From Trichocoleus sp. (GTDB taxonomy: Bacteria > Cyanobacteriota > Cyanobacteriia > Elainellales > Elainellaceae): a stretch of DNA of 64,000 nucleotides. A program made the translations under genes and the position numbers. Positions within the stretch are counted from its first letter, which is position 1, and every line of letters starts with the position of its first letter. The notes below the pieces were generated by a model. It was not told the DNA's origin and made no database searches. It saw only the letters and a list, made by a program, of their open reading frames with translations. Positions 28,311 through 37,650 of the stretch are shown one piece after another. The stretch covers positions 87,414 to 151,413 of the forward strand of contig DATNQD010000036.1 of the NCBI GenBank assembly GCA_036702865.1. Reading direction: 5' to 3'.

Positions 28311-29469
28311 GGCTTTCGTGAGCGTCGGGCATGATGAACATGAGTTGGAGATGAGGAAAAGTTGTGGGAACTGCTGTCTTGAACAGGGGCAAATCGTAAA
28401 CAGCATCGATCACTTTGTGAGCCATTGATACGTCTCTCTTCGATCTCCTGACCCTGCGAAATCAGATTTTTCGCTTTGTTAAATCACTTCGTTACACATT
28501 TAGCGGCAGTGCCACTCTTCACGGTTACAATCTGCCAACCTAACCAATTTCTCATGTACTCAATACTGCTCTGTGAGCCCTGAAGTGTAATTCGAGGGGT
28601 AACATTGCGGCTGTGAAACTGGAAATGAGCGAGCATAGGACGTTGATGGCAAGTAAGGTTTTTCTGATAACGGAAGCACAACACCAAAAGGGATGGAGCC
28701 GAGCGATTCCGATTTCGCTTTAATTCAACAGCCCTCCAACAGCGACAATCTAGTTTTTATTGCGATCGATCGCGTAATTCCTTGAGAAGATGCGGAACGA
28801 GATTGCCCAAATTGCACATCAGAGCCAGTAGATAGGTGAATGACGTAAACAGCAATCCAGAAGTAAACAGATTTTTGCTAAAGTCTGTTGCACAAATGAG
28901 CAAGTGATCAATCTTGTTTCAATTAAAGACCGTTTGGGTAAAGCATCGACGCCCGAAACTCTCGGCAGAGTCTTTTACTCCAGCTTGTATAAAAAAGCGC
29001 AACGTCTCTGATTAAGGTCTGATTGGTAAACAACTGACGCTTTGCTTACCTGCGACCTTGAAACGATCGCTCTGCTTCAATCCCTACCTGACTCCTATTT
29101 GCGACACTGTCAGAGTTTCATAATCTCATGGCAAAATTTCTAGCGCAAACTTGCCTAGCGAAAACTTGACCGCTATCCAGCAGCTCGAGCGAAAAAGAAG
29201 TAGACTGCGATAAATAGCGAAATTTACCCATATAGCCGACTAAATGTTTACATAGTTCCGTGTTATACCCATTGTCGCCCTCACTTCACTAATTGAATCT
29301 CCGTAGAAAACCTGATCCATGACCCTGAATCATTGAACATACTAGGAGGCGGATAACGTCCTGCTGTAAACCCTCGACTCCGCGCTACATACAATATTTC
29401 AGAGTCGTGGCGTTTTGATGAGTTCTTTTCAACGCATTACCGATTACAATTCAAGCGAGAAAGTGTCCT
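28311..29469. other. Long intergenic region downstream of the sigma factor
   Basis: 1159 bases with no confident gene. It holds one doubtful small frame (28484-28636, minus). The rest shows no hairpin terminator, tRNA or repeat that I can support. Confidence 0.5.
28484..28636 (-). CDS. Possible small protein or gene remnant
   Basis: An open frame of 50 codons from ATG 28636 (the frame extends to TTG 28687). The middle part (HFQFHSRNVTPRITLQGSQSSIEYMRNWLGWQIVTV) looks like a genuine strand-helix-strand unit with a conserved-looking Trp-Leu-Gly-Trp. No Shine-Dalgarno is visible. It could be a short conserved protein, the remains of a longer gene, or chance. Confidence 0.3.
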   Translation of the reverse strand: MLAHFQFHSRNVTPRITLQGSQSSIEYMRNWLGWQIVTVKSGTAAKCVTK

Positions 29470-30474
29470 GTGAAATGCTTCGACTCAGATAGACCCAAAA
29501 TTCTGATTGTTGATGACCATCCATCCAGCCGGATGACCGCAGTTGCCCTTCTATCGGTTGAAGGATATGAGGTCTTGGAAGCAGAAAATGGGCAAGTCGC
29601 TCTCGATCGCGTCGTTGAAATGAACCCCGATTTAATTCTGCTCGACGTGATGATGCCAGGGATGGACGGCTACGAGGTCTGTCGTCATCTCAAACAGGAT
29701 GAGCAAACACGCCTGATTCCAGTGGTCTTTGTGACTGCACTGAACGATCGACGTGCCCGCCTTCGGGGGATCGAAGCTGGCGGTGATGATTTTCTCTGCA
29801 AACCGTTTGATCAACTCGAACTCTCTGCAAGAGTCAAATCTCTGGTTCAGCAAAGACGCCTCAATGAAGATCTTGATCACGCTGGAAAGGTTTTGTTCTC
29901 GATCGCTCGTACAATTGAAAGCCGTGATCCTAATACAGGCGATCACTGTGAACGGTTAGTCAGGCAAGGTAAAAGCTTTGGCGAGTTCTTGCAGCTCTCT
30001 CGCACAGAAATGAGAGATCTCGTTTGGGGAGCATATCTGCACGATATTGGGAAAGTTGGTATCCCTGATGCTGTCTTGCTCAAGACAGACAAGCTAACCG
30101 ATGAAGAACGGCAGATTATGCAACAACATGTGTTGATTGGGGAGAAAATTTGTCAACCGCTTCGCACAATGCAGGGAGTAATTCCAATCATCCGCCATCA
30201 CCATGAGCGTTGGGATGGATCGGGTTATCCAGATAACCTGGCAGGCTGTGACATTCCCTTTCTAGCCCAAGTATTTCAATTGGTTGATATCTACGATGCC
30301 CTGACGCATGAACGCCCTTACAAAGTGGCTTTTTCGCCTTCAGAGTCAATTAAGCTGATGCAAGAAGAAACCCAGCGGGGTTGGCGTAATCCATCTCTTA
30401 TGGAGCAGTTTGCTCAGTTTATTCAGGAGCAGGCAAAAGCTGGGGAGAGCATTTATATGACTCATTCAAGATAG
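29470..30474 (+). CDS. Response regulator with HD-GYP c-di-GMP phosphodiesterase domain
   Basis: A two-domain cytoplasmic regulator of 334 residues. Residues 9-125 form a receiver domain with phospho-acceptor Asp59 ([15 protein letters not shown]), the acidic pair Asp15-Asp16, and Lys111. Residues 140-325 form an HD-GYP domain with [10 protein letters not shown] (His191-Asp192) and the diagnostic [11 protein letters not shown] at 244-254; all signature residues are kept, so it should hydrolyse c-di-GMP. Start is GTG at 29470 with a weak GAGAAAG upstream. The cognate kinase is not adjacent. The pilus motor PilB, with a possible c-di-GMP-binding N-terminus, lies 13 kb away. Confidence 0.92.
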   Translation: MKCFDSDRPKILIVDDHPSSRMTAVALLSVEGYEVLEAENGQVALDRVVEMNPDLILLDVMMPGMDGYEVCRHLKQDEQTRLIPVVFVTALNDRRARLRGIEAGGDDFLCKPFDQLELSARVKSLVQQRRLNEDLDHAGKVLFSIARTIESRDPNTGDHCERLVRQGKSFGEFLQLSRTEMRDLVWGAYLHDIGKVGIPDAVLLKTDKLTDEERQIMQQHVLIGEKICQPLRTMQGVIPIIRHHHERWDGSGYPDNLAGCDIPFLAQVFQLVDIYDALTHERPYKVAFSPSESIKLMQEETQRGWRNPSLMEQFAQFIQEQAKAGESIYMTHSR

Positions 30475-30608
30475 ATTCAAGGGCAAATTTAAATTTAGGA
30501 ATTAGGGTTTCTAAATTCTTCATAAATTCAGATTGCCGATTGAGCAGATTGCTCCGAAAGTGGGGCAGAAGCGCGCTATACTCCGGTGGGAAGAGTGATA
30601 GAAAAAAA

Positions 30609-31976
30609 ATGGTAGCGGTAGCAATTTTGGCGGCGGGGCGAGGGACGCGCATGAAGTCTCGTTTACCCAAGGTTCTGCACCATTTAGGCGGACAATCGTT
30701 ACTTAAACGAGTGCTTGGATGTACAGCAGATCTGCAACCAACAAGGCAACTCGTGATTGTGGGTTATGAAGCCAATCTGGTGCGAGAATCTCTGTCGGGT
30801 GAGCCGAACTTAGAATTTGTAGAGCAGACAGAACAGCTTGGCACAGGTCATGCCGTCCAGCAGCTACTCCCATACCTCGAAGGGTTTGCCGGAGATTTAT
30901 TAGTCCTGAACGGAGACGTACCGCTGCTGCGTCCCCAAACGCTTGCGTTGCTGATGCAAGCCCATAAAACGAATCAAAATGCTGCCACAATCTTGACGGC
31001 GCAACTGCCCGATGCAAAAGGCTATGGACGGGTTTTTTGTGATGGACAGAATCTTGTAACGCAAATTGTCGAAGATCGAGATTGCACCATGGCTCAGCGC
31101 CAAAATCGGCGGGTTAACGCCGGGATCTATTGCTTCAACTGGGCAAAACTGGCGGAAGTGCTGCCAAAGCTAAACACGAACAACGATCAGCAAGAATATT
31201 ATTTGACCGATGCAGTCAACTATCTATCGCCTGTGATGGCAGTGGATGTTGAAGACTACAGGGAAATTTTGGGAATTAACGATCGTAAACAGCTGGCTTC
31301 TGCCTACGACATTCTGCAAACCCGCATCAAGGAAGAGTGGATGGCAGCAGGCGTCACAATGATTGATCCAGACAGCATCACGATCGATGATCTCGTTCGG
31401 ATTGAAACCGATGTCATTATCGAACCGCAGACTCATTTGCGAGGAAATTCAGTCATTCAATCAGGCAGTCGCATTGGACCCGGTAGCTTGATCGAGAACA
31501 GTCAAATTGGCGAAAACTCAACGGTCATGTTTTCAGTCGTCAGCGATAGTGTTGTACAAGCAAACAGCCGGGTTGGCCCTTATGCTCATCTGCGCGGTCA
31601 CAGCGAAGTTGGTCAAGGCTGCCGCGTGGGTAACTTTGTGGAATTGAAAAATGCAGAACTGGGTGAACGCACGAACGTCGCCCATTTGTCCTATTTGGGA
31701 GATGCAACACTCGGCAACCGGGTCAATGTGGGCGCTGGGACAATTACCGCAAATTACGATGGCGTTAAAAAGCACCGAACGGAGATTGGCGATCGAACGA
31801 AGACTGGCTCGAACAGCGTTCTGGTAGCGCCTGTGACGTTAGGAGCCGATGTGACTGTAGCAGCAGGTTCAGTTGTCACTGAGGATGTGCCCGACGATGC
31901 CCTGGTTATCGCTCGCGCTCGACAGGTCGTAAAGCCAGGTTGGCAACTGAAGAACGAGGAGCAAGGAGAGAAATAA
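30609..31976 (+). CDS. glmU: Bifunctional GlmU (GlcN-1-P acetyltransferase / GlcNAc-1-P uridyltransferase)
   Basis: GlmU makes UDP-GlcNAc for peptidoglycan and polysaccharides. 455 residues: an N-terminal pyrophosphorylase domain ([16 protein letters not shown] at 6-21, the nucleotide/metal loop, and [10 protein letters not shown]), and a C-terminal left-handed beta-helix of hexapeptide repeats (from [20 protein letters not shown] to the end) with the acetyltransferase active-site region ([28 protein letters not shown]). The frame starts at 30540, but family alignment and ATG at 30609 give [10 protein letters not shown]. It precedes the likely replication origin. Confidence 0.96.
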   Translation: MVAVAILAAGRGTRMKSRLPKVLHHLGGQSLLKRVLGCTADLQPTRQLVIVGYEANLVRESLSGEPNLEFVEQTEQLGTGHAVQQLLPYLEGFAGDLLVLNGDVPLLRPQTLALLMQAHKTNQNAATILTAQLPDAKGYGRVFCDGQNLVTQIVEDRDCTMAQRQNRRVNAGIYCFNWAKLAEVLPKLNTNNDQQEYYLTDAVNYLSPVMAVDVEDYREILGINDRKQLASAYDILQTRIKEEWMAAGVTMIDPDSITIDDLVRIETDVIIEPQTHLRGNSVIQSGSRIGPGSLIENSQIGENSTVMFSVVSDSVVQANSRVGPYAHLRGHSEVGQGCRVGNFVELKNAELGERTNVAHLSYLGDATLGNRVNVGAGTITANYDGVKKHRTEIGDRTKTGSNSVLVAPVTLGADVTVAAGSVVTEDVPDDALVIARARQVVKPGWQLKNEEQGEK

Positions 31977-32247
31977 CTCTTTACCGTTTTACTGACAGAT
32001 ATCCCCGCGTGGGCACATCAAATTTTGATTTCATTCACCGTACTGGAAGCTAAACTGGGTCCGGTTATTTCGTCAATCAATTTATTTAGTTAGTTGATTC
32101 AGCGAAGGGAGAGTCATTTTCTGCCCTCCTGATCAGTTTGCCTCAGCAGATGATGGCAGGTAACGGGGAGCAGAAAGCCAAATGCTACTCACTTTTTGCC
32201 ATGACAACTTTTGCCACAACGCACGACAATGACTGATATAAAAAGCC

Positions 32248-32264
32248 AGTCTCACAGTGAGACT
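32248..32264. repeat. Perfect inverted repeat at the left edge of the origin
   Basis: AGTCTCA-CAG-TGAGACT, 7-bp arms with a 3-base loop, 45 bases before the first DnaA box. Confidence 0.7.
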
Positions 32265-32308
32265 AAACGCTATGTTGCAATGTTAACTATTGTAAACAGA
32301 AATTTACT

Positions 32309-32317
32309 TGTGGAAAA
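32309..32317 (-). promoter_or_regulatory. DnaA box 1
   Basis: TGTGGAAAA, the exact complement of TTTTCCACA, within an extended inverted repeat with box 3. Confidence 0.8.
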
Positions 32318-32329
32318 CTCTCTATTTTT

Positions 32330-32338
32330 TGTGGAAAA
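32330..32338 (-). promoter_or_regulatory. DnaA box 2
   Basis: TGTGGAAAA, same orientation as box 1 and 21 bases from it (two helical turns). Confidence 0.8.
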
Positions 32339-32432
32339 CTTGGGGAGAACCCATGGGAATGCTCCTGGTTAGCTGGGAAAAATTCGCTAAGTATAATTAC
32401 CTATGTGAGTAAGTGCTCCGTTTTTTAACAGG

Positions 32433-32441
32433 TTTTCCACA
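32433..32441 (+). promoter_or_regulatory. DnaA box 3
   Basis: TTTTCCACA, followed by AGTTAAATT, which mirrors the left flank of box 1 with one extra base. Confidence 0.8.
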
Positions 32442-32485
32442 AGTTAAATTGCCTGAATTCTAAACAGAACAAGACTTTCTCGACT

Positions 32486-32503
32486 TTCTCCACATTTTCC
32501 ACA
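32486..32503 (+). promoter_or_regulatory. DnaA boxes 4 and 5 in tandem
   Basis: TTCTCCACA (one mismatch) directly followed by TTTTCCACA, head to tail without a spacer. Confidence 0.75.
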
Positions 32504-32794
32504 GTCCCTAATACTACTAGATCTCTTTAAAGCTATTACAAGATATAGGAATGTCGAGATCAAGCGATCGATTCGTAGCAACTTGAATTGAACCAGATCA
32601 ACAACGGTGATACGATCTGCTTCCGTGCTGATCTAAACCAGCAAAGTTGAGCCAGTAAAAGTGAGTCGGGTGATTTTCCAAAATCTGGTACACCTTGCCC
32701 ACAATTGAGGCTACTATCTGCACAACTCTTGTTTTGCTTCCTGGTTACACTAAAGTCGAATCGAGTTCTATCTTCTGCCGCATCGTCCAAGCCC

Positions 32795-33925
32795 ATGAAA
32801 CTCATCTGCACCCAAAGCGAACTCAATACACACCTGTCCTTGGTGAATCGAGCGGTTCCTTCTCGTCCTAGCCAGCCTGTTCTGGCAAATGTCTTGCTGG
32901 CGGCAAACACAGATACTCAGCGAGTTAGCCTGACTGGGTTTGACCTCAGTTTGGGTGTCCAAACAAGCTTTAGTGCTGAGGTTCAAGAGGAGGGAACTCT
33001 GACGCTTCCAGCCAAGCTGCTGTCGGATATTGTGTCTCGGCTACCAGAAGGCGAAGTAATTTTGGCAGATAATGGCGATGATGCCCTGGTAACACTGACC
33101 TGTAGTTCAGGGCGCTATCAGGTGCGCGGCATGGGTGCAGAAGAATATCCAGAACTGCCGACAGTGGATGACGGCGAGGTGACATATTTGCCGGTGGAGG
33201 CGTTAATTGATGGGCTGCGTGGCTCCCTTTTTGCAACTAGCAGTGACGAGACAAAGCAAGTGCTAACAGGGGTACACATTACCGCAGGATCAGAAGGATT
33301 AGAATTTGCCGCCACAGATGGTCATCGGCTCTCAGTCGTTCAGACCACAAATGAGGAAGAAGGCAGCGAGGCAGAGTTTGGGGTAACGGTTCCGGGAAAA
33401 GCACTGCGCGAACTAGAACGAATGCTGCAGGCAAATGGGACAGGAGCTGCAATTTCAGTCCGGTTTGACCAGGGGCAATTGGTATTTGAGTGGGCACATC
33501 AACGCCTCACAAGTCGCTTATTAGAGGGGCAGTATCCCAACTACCGTCAACTCATTCCACGCCAGTTCTCACGCCAGATGAGCGTCGATCGGCGTCAGTT
33601 TATTAGTGCTCTGGAACGGATCGCAGTCCTGGCAGACCAGAAGAACAGCATTGTCAAACTCAGCCTCAACAATTCAGCTCAAGAGATTGTGTTGTCAGTG
33701 GACGCGCAGGACGTAGGCAGCGGCAGAGAAGCCATTTCGGCTCAGGTATCGGGTGAGGATCTCGATATTGCTTTCAATGTGAAATATCTCCTGGAGGGGC
33801 TGAAAGCGTTTAACACCACCGATATTCAAATGCAGTTCAATACGTCAACGAGTCCATCGATCGTGACTCCCTTAGGAGGGCTAAAGATGACGTACTTAGT
33901 CATGCCTGTACAAATAAGATCCTAG
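32795..33925 (+). CDS. dnaN: DNA polymerase III beta subunit (sliding clamp)
   Basis: The ring-shaped processivity clamp of the replicase. 376 residues with three clamp repeats: MKLICTQSELNTHLSLVNRAVPSRPSQPVLANVLL opens domain 1, LPVEALIDGLRGSLFATSSDETKQVLTGVHI marks domain 2, and the C-terminal YLLEGLKAFNTTDIQMQFN and IVTPLGGLKMTYLVMPVQIR are characteristic of domain 3. The frame could begin at 32705, but the family N-terminus is the ATG at 32795. It sits directly right of the DnaA-box cluster, reading away from it, and is followed by a strong terminator. Confidence 0.97.
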   Translation: MKLICTQSELNTHLSLVNRAVPSRPSQPVLANVLLAANTDTQRVSLTGFDLSLGVQTSFSAEVQEEGTLTLPAKLLSDIVSRLPEGEVILADNGDDALVTLTCSSGRYQVRGMGAEEYPELPTVDDGEVTYLPVEALIDGLRGSLFATSSDETKQVLTGVHITAGSEGLEFAATDGHRLSVVQTTNEEEGSEAEFGVTVPGKALRELERMLQANGTGAAISVRFDQGQLVFEWAHQRLTSRLLEGQYPNYRQLIPRQFSRQMSVDRRQFISALERIAVLADQKNSIVKLSLNNSAQEIVLSVDAQDVGSGREAISAQVSGEDLDIAFNVKYLLEGLKAFNTTDIQMQFNTSTSPSIVTPLGGLKMTYLVMPVQIRS

Positions 33926-34003
33926 TGCTCAAGCAGAAGTCTGCCAGGATTCTGTTGGATTACTGAATTCTTTTCAAAAAGAACTATGAAAGAGCATAAC
34001 AAG

Positions 34004-34046
34004 ATAGAGGATTCGATCTCATTGAAATCAATCCTCTATTTTTGTT
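34004..34046 (+). terminator. Terminator of dnaN
   Basis: ATAGAGGATT at 34004-34013 pairs perfectly with AATCCTCTAT at 34030-34039, followed by TTTTTGTTGTTT: a 10-bp stem and U-rich tail. Confidence 0.9.
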
Positions 34047-34083
34047 GTTTACACCAGTTGCCCTCAGTTGACCCAACGATCGC

Positions 34084-36243
34084 CTAACCAGCTTTCACGA
34101 TCGCCCCAAAGTCTGCTAAAACTCGTGCATGATTTCGCAGCAGTCCTAGCAAATTAAGTCGGTTGCGGCGGATATCCAGATCGTCTGCCATCACCATGAC
34201 GCTCTGCGGACCATCGAAGAAATTACTGACGACTGGCGCAATTTCTGTTAGCCCATTGACGAGTGTTTGGTAGTCTCGCTCTGCCTGTGCTGACTGAGTT
34301 TGGGGTACGAGTTGGACGATCGCATCATAAAGTGCCTGCTCAGAGGGCTGTTGGAATAAGGCTGGCTGCACCACAGATTTTGGATCAAGCTGTTTTTTGT
34401 CGAGATCGCCCTGAGCCGCCAGACGAGAAGCCCGGTTCACCGTTTCATAAATGTGGTTGAGTGCGCCATTTCGGCGAATGGTTTGCAAGAATTGTGCGCG
34501 ATCGCGCACGTCCAGCAGCGCTTGTAAGGCTCTATCTGTATACTCTGGGTCGTTTTCGCCTAATACAGCGTTGACCAGGTCATAGTCGATCGAGCGGTCT
34601 TCCTGTAATAGGGTACGGATGCGCTGGAGGAAGAATTCTCGCAGTTGATCGTGCAGGCTATTCGCATCCTTGATACCACTAGGTAGGGTGGTCTGAAAGT
34701 CTGCAATGATTTGCTCAAGCAGGTGATCCAGGTTCAGCGGCAGATCGGTTGCCCAGGCAATATTGACGATCGCGGTTGCTGCCCGTCTTAAGGCAAAGGG
34801 ATCTGAAGAGCCAGTCGGGATCATGCCCAGGCTGAAAATGCTAATCAAGGTATCGAGCCGATCCGCCAGACCAACAACCTGTCCGGTGAGGGTATTGGGG
34901 AGGCGATCAGTGGCACCACGGGGCAGGTAATGCTCGAAGATAGCAGTTGCCACAGCCGCAGGCTCACCGCTTGCCAGGGCATATTTTTCGCCCATCACGC
35001 CCTGCAATTCGGGGAACTCACCCACCATTTGCGTGACGAGATCCGCCTTACAAAGCAGTGCTGCCCGCTGAATGGGGGTCTTATCGGCATCGCTTAAATT
35101 CAGTTGGGTAGCAATCCGATCGGCGATTTGCCCAATTCGATCGACTTTTTGCCGCACTGAGCCGAGGTCTTCTTGAAAGGTAACGGTTTCTAGACGAGGA
35201 AGATAGGCTTCTAAGGGCTGCTTGCGATCGAGGTCGAAGAAGTATTTGCCATCAGAGAGACGGGCACGAATGACGCGGGCATTTCCGGCAGCAATAATGT
35301 CCGACTTCATCGGGTCGCCATTTGAGATGGTGATGAAATAGGGCAATAGCTCAGTTGATTCCTCTGATTTGAGGATCGGAAAATACCGCTGATGGCTTTC
35401 CATCTCTGTCACAATCACTTCTGCCGGAAGCTCCAAAAATTCGGGGTCAAACTTGCCGACGACTGCTGTTGGAAACTCAACCAAATCCCGGACTTCTTGC
35501 AGCAAGTGAGGGGAAATTGAGGCAAATCCTTGCACCGATTGCGCTGCCGATCGCGCCTGCTCTTCAATTTCAATCTGTCGTTTACTCGAACTCACCTCAA
35601 CATAAGCCTGACGTAGCGTTTCAGGATAGGCTGCCGCATGAGGAATGACCACTGGAGCTGGGTGTAAAACGCGATGCCCCTGAGAAATTCGATCGCTGGT
35701 GCAGCTTTCAGACCCATTGACCAGGGTTAGCGGCAGAACAGCATCATCCAGGAGGGCAACGAGCCAGCGAATTGGACGTGGGAAGCGCAAGTCACCATCT
35801 CCCCAACGCATAAACCGTTTGCCTTCCAGACTGGTAATCCACTGGGGCACAAGTTCAGTGAGAATCTCAGCCGTTGGACGACCCGGAATCGATTGCTTGA
35901 CGAAGACAAACTCCCCTTTATCCGTCGATCGCACTTCCAGTGCAGAAACATCCACTCCTCTCGATCGAGCAAATCCTTCAGCCGCCTTTGTTGGCTTGCC
36001 ATCCTTAAAAGCGTTTTGAGCCGCAGGCCCCTTTACCTCTTCTTCTCGATCGGGCTGCCGCACTGGCAAACCCTGAATGAGGACGGCAAGGCGGCGGGGG
36101 GTTGCGTAAACTTCCACCGACTCAAACGAAAGAAATGCTTCGCTTAAGCGAGGGGGGATGCTCGATCGCCATTGGGCTAACGCATCGTTGACAAAACTGG
36201 CTGGTAATTCTTCGGTTCCAACTTCTAACAAAAAGGCTGTCAT
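34084..36243 (-). CDS. glyS: Glycyl-tRNA synthetase beta subunit
   Basis: The beta subunit of the bacterial alpha2-beta2 glycyl-tRNA synthetase, which binds tRNAGly and is needed for charging. 719 residues. Family landmarks: [15 protein letters not shown] at the N-terminus, [49 protein letters not shown] and the C-terminal anticodon-binding part ([23 protein letters not shown]). ATG at 36243 is preferred over a TTG seven codons upstream because the conserved N-terminus starts there. The alpha subunit gene is elsewhere. A 16-bp palindrome centred on GCGATCGC lies inside the gene. Confidence 0.95.
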   Translation of the reverse strand: MTAFLLEVGTEELPASFVNDALAQWRSSIPPRLSEAFLSFESVEVYATPRRLAVLIQGLPVRQPDREEEVKGPAAQNAFKDGKPTKAAEGFARSRGVDVSALEVRSTDKGEFVFVKQSIPGRPTAEILTELVPQWITSLEGKRFMRWGDGDLRFPRPIRWLVALLDDAVLPLTLVNGSESCTSDRISQGHRVLHPAPVVIPHAAAYPETLRQAYVEVSSSKRQIEIEEQARSAAQSVQGFASISPHLLQEVRDLVEFPTAVVGKFDPEFLELPAEVIVTEMESHQRYFPILKSEESTELLPYFITISNGDPMKSDIIAAGNARVIRARLSDGKYFFDLDRKQPLEAYLPRLETVTFQEDLGSVRQKVDRIGQIADRIATQLNLSDADKTPIQRAALLCKADLVTQMVGEFPELQGVMGEKYALASGEPAAVATAIFEHYLPRGATDRLPNTLTGQVVGLADRLDTLISIFSLGMIPTGSSDPFALRRAATAIVNIAWATDLPLNLDHLLEQIIADFQTTLPSGIKDANSLHDQLREFFLQRIRTLLQEDRSIDYDLVNAVLGENDPEYTDRALQALLDVRDRAQFLQTIRRNGALNHIYETVNRASRLAAQGDLDKKQLDPKSVVQPALFQQPSEQALYDAIVQLVPQTQSAQAERDYQTLVNGLTEIAPVVSNFFDGPQSVMVMADDLDIRRNRLNLLGLLRNHARVLADFGAIVKAG

Positions 36244-36605
36244 ACTCCCCTGGCTCAAACTCAAGCAATCAAACGAAATGGGTCAATTTTTCTAGTTTAC
36301 CGTGATGCGGTGGTATCAGCCGCAGAGCCATCAATGGAAGGAGAATTCTTGCCTGAACGTGGCGAGTTTGTCTGTAACCAGGGAACGCTATGAACGCAGG
36401 ATGCTCATCATCGATCGACTCTTTTCCCAATTTCTTGAATTCTCTCAATGTCATGAGTCTCAGTGGATTCACCACAAATTGTTAAAAACGTGCCACAACC
36501 CTTTATCCAGCGATAGGATATGCTCCAACAGCTGAACACCTCTTAGCTCCGTTGCTCTCTCCTCCGATTCAGGCAATCGAAACAGCGCAGTACAAAGGAT
36601 CATGA
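36244..36605. other. Intergenic region left of the exported protein gene
   Basis: 362 bases between divergent genes. No gene, terminator or clear promoter recognised. Confidence 0.4.
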
Positions 36606-37205
36606 ATGACTATGCATAGGATTCGTTTGGGTTCAAGTTTTATCTTGGCATTGCTCATCGCCGTTGCTGCCGATCGAGCCGTTGCCCTTCCTGGTCAAAC
36701 GGTGGATGAAGTTGCTGCCTGGATTCAAGCTAACCCGACGCTCTTGCCTGCCAGCGGTGAGACTTTGATGGTGCGAAAGAGCGATACTCCTGCTCGACGA
36801 TTTAGCTTTGAAGCCTTACTGGTGTCTCCTGGTCGAGCTGCAACCGGAGAAGGCAGAGGCACCGTTCGCACCGAGCGCATCGCGCTATTTGACATGACCA
36901 ACGGAGTCACACCCGATCGCCTTGCAACTACGCTGCGCAACATCTATGGCGATGAAATCTATCAGGACTTTAACCAGGCGAACTTGGTCTATCGCTATCC
37001 CACTACCGATCAACAAGCCTCTGCCCAAAATCGAGATGCGCCCCTCCTCGAGTCCCTTCAGGGCGAAATCCGCCAGGGCAGCCGATTTGGCTATTGGATT
37101 GAAACAGTACAAACGCGGGACGGGCAGGCATACAACGGACAAATTAATGTGTTTCTGCTGGAAGACATTAATAAAATTGAGGCAGAGTTGCGCGATCGGG
37201 GATAG
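36606..37205 (+). CDS. Exported protein of unknown function
   Basis: A 199-residue protein with an N-terminal signal peptide (RIRLGSSFILALLIAVAADRAVALPG, likely cleaved after AVA or ALA near residue 28) and a soluble beta-rich remainder. Segments such as RRFSFEALLVSPG, RTERIALFDMTNGVTPDRLATTLRNIYG and FGYWIETVQTRDG look like a conserved single domain. No cysteine or metal motif. I do not recognise the family. It is probably periplasmic or lumenal. ATG at 36606, with a second Met two codons later. Confidence 0.6.
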   Translation: MTMHRIRLGSSFILALLIAVAADRAVALPGQTVDEVAAWIQANPTLLPASGETLMVRKSDTPARRFSFEALLVSPGRAATGEGRGTVRTERIALFDMTNGVTPDRLATTLRNIYGDEIYQDFNQANLVYRYPTTDQQASAQNRDAPLLESLQGEIRQGSRFGYWIETVQTRDGQAYNGQINVFLLEDINKIEAELRDRG

Positions 37206-37650
37206 CAGAGCAGACGCAGGGAAGGAAAGATACTGAAGGTTTGAGACATTGTTGCCCAAAGTTGATCCTTGTACTTCGGGTGCAAATTGCAGCGATTGCA
37301 AAGCAGGACGATCGATTGTTGTTTTTCTGTAAATTTCTTCATCTCAAGAGTCGTAAAAGCCACATTGTTTGTGTCACAAAATAGCTGCAAAACTGGTTGA
37401 AGGTTCTCTGCAACAGCGATTTGCTTTATGGACTCTTCACCGTCTATTGGTGTCTAAAATTACAAAGAATCATTCATAACAGAAGTAGCTCCCTTCAACT
37501 AAGACTGAACTCGCTCTCAAGGATCGCATCCTGTATCTCCAATGCTGGAGTTGCTGAAATGGCGATCGATGGATTTGAGTAAGCAGAAATTTGTCGATTC
37601 GGTTTGGTTTCCTGCTCCCGTTATTTACTTTCCCTGAGAATTCTGTCGCT
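37206..37650. other. Intergenic region upstream of the exopolysaccharide locus
   Basis: 445 bases. It presumably contains the promoter for the aminotransferase and following genes. No confident -35/-10 pair, operator or terminator seen. Confidence 0.4.

Larger units (their letters stand above)
31977..32794. other. Likely chromosomal replication origin region (oriC)
   Basis: 818 bases between glmU and dnaN without a gene. Four exact copies of the DnaA box TTTTCCACA occur: 32309-32317 and 32330-32338 on the minus strand, and 32433-32441 and 32495-32503 on the plus strand. One copy with a single mismatch lies at 32486-32494. Flanking sequence is AT-rich, and there is a perfect inverted repeat AGTCTCA/TGAGACT at 32248-32264. 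The first and third boxes are part of a longer inverted repeat (32301-32317 against 32433-32450). In Synechococcus elongatus oriC also lies beside dnaN with this box consensus. Confidence 0.8.

Noticed and set aside
30540..30608. N-terminal extension of glmU
   Set aside because: The family N-terminus begins at ATG 30609; the upstream codons are not conserved-looking.
32392..32397. TATAAT as a dnaN promoter -10
   Set aside because: No acceptable -35 at 16-18 bases; it lies between DnaA boxes and may only reflect AT richness.
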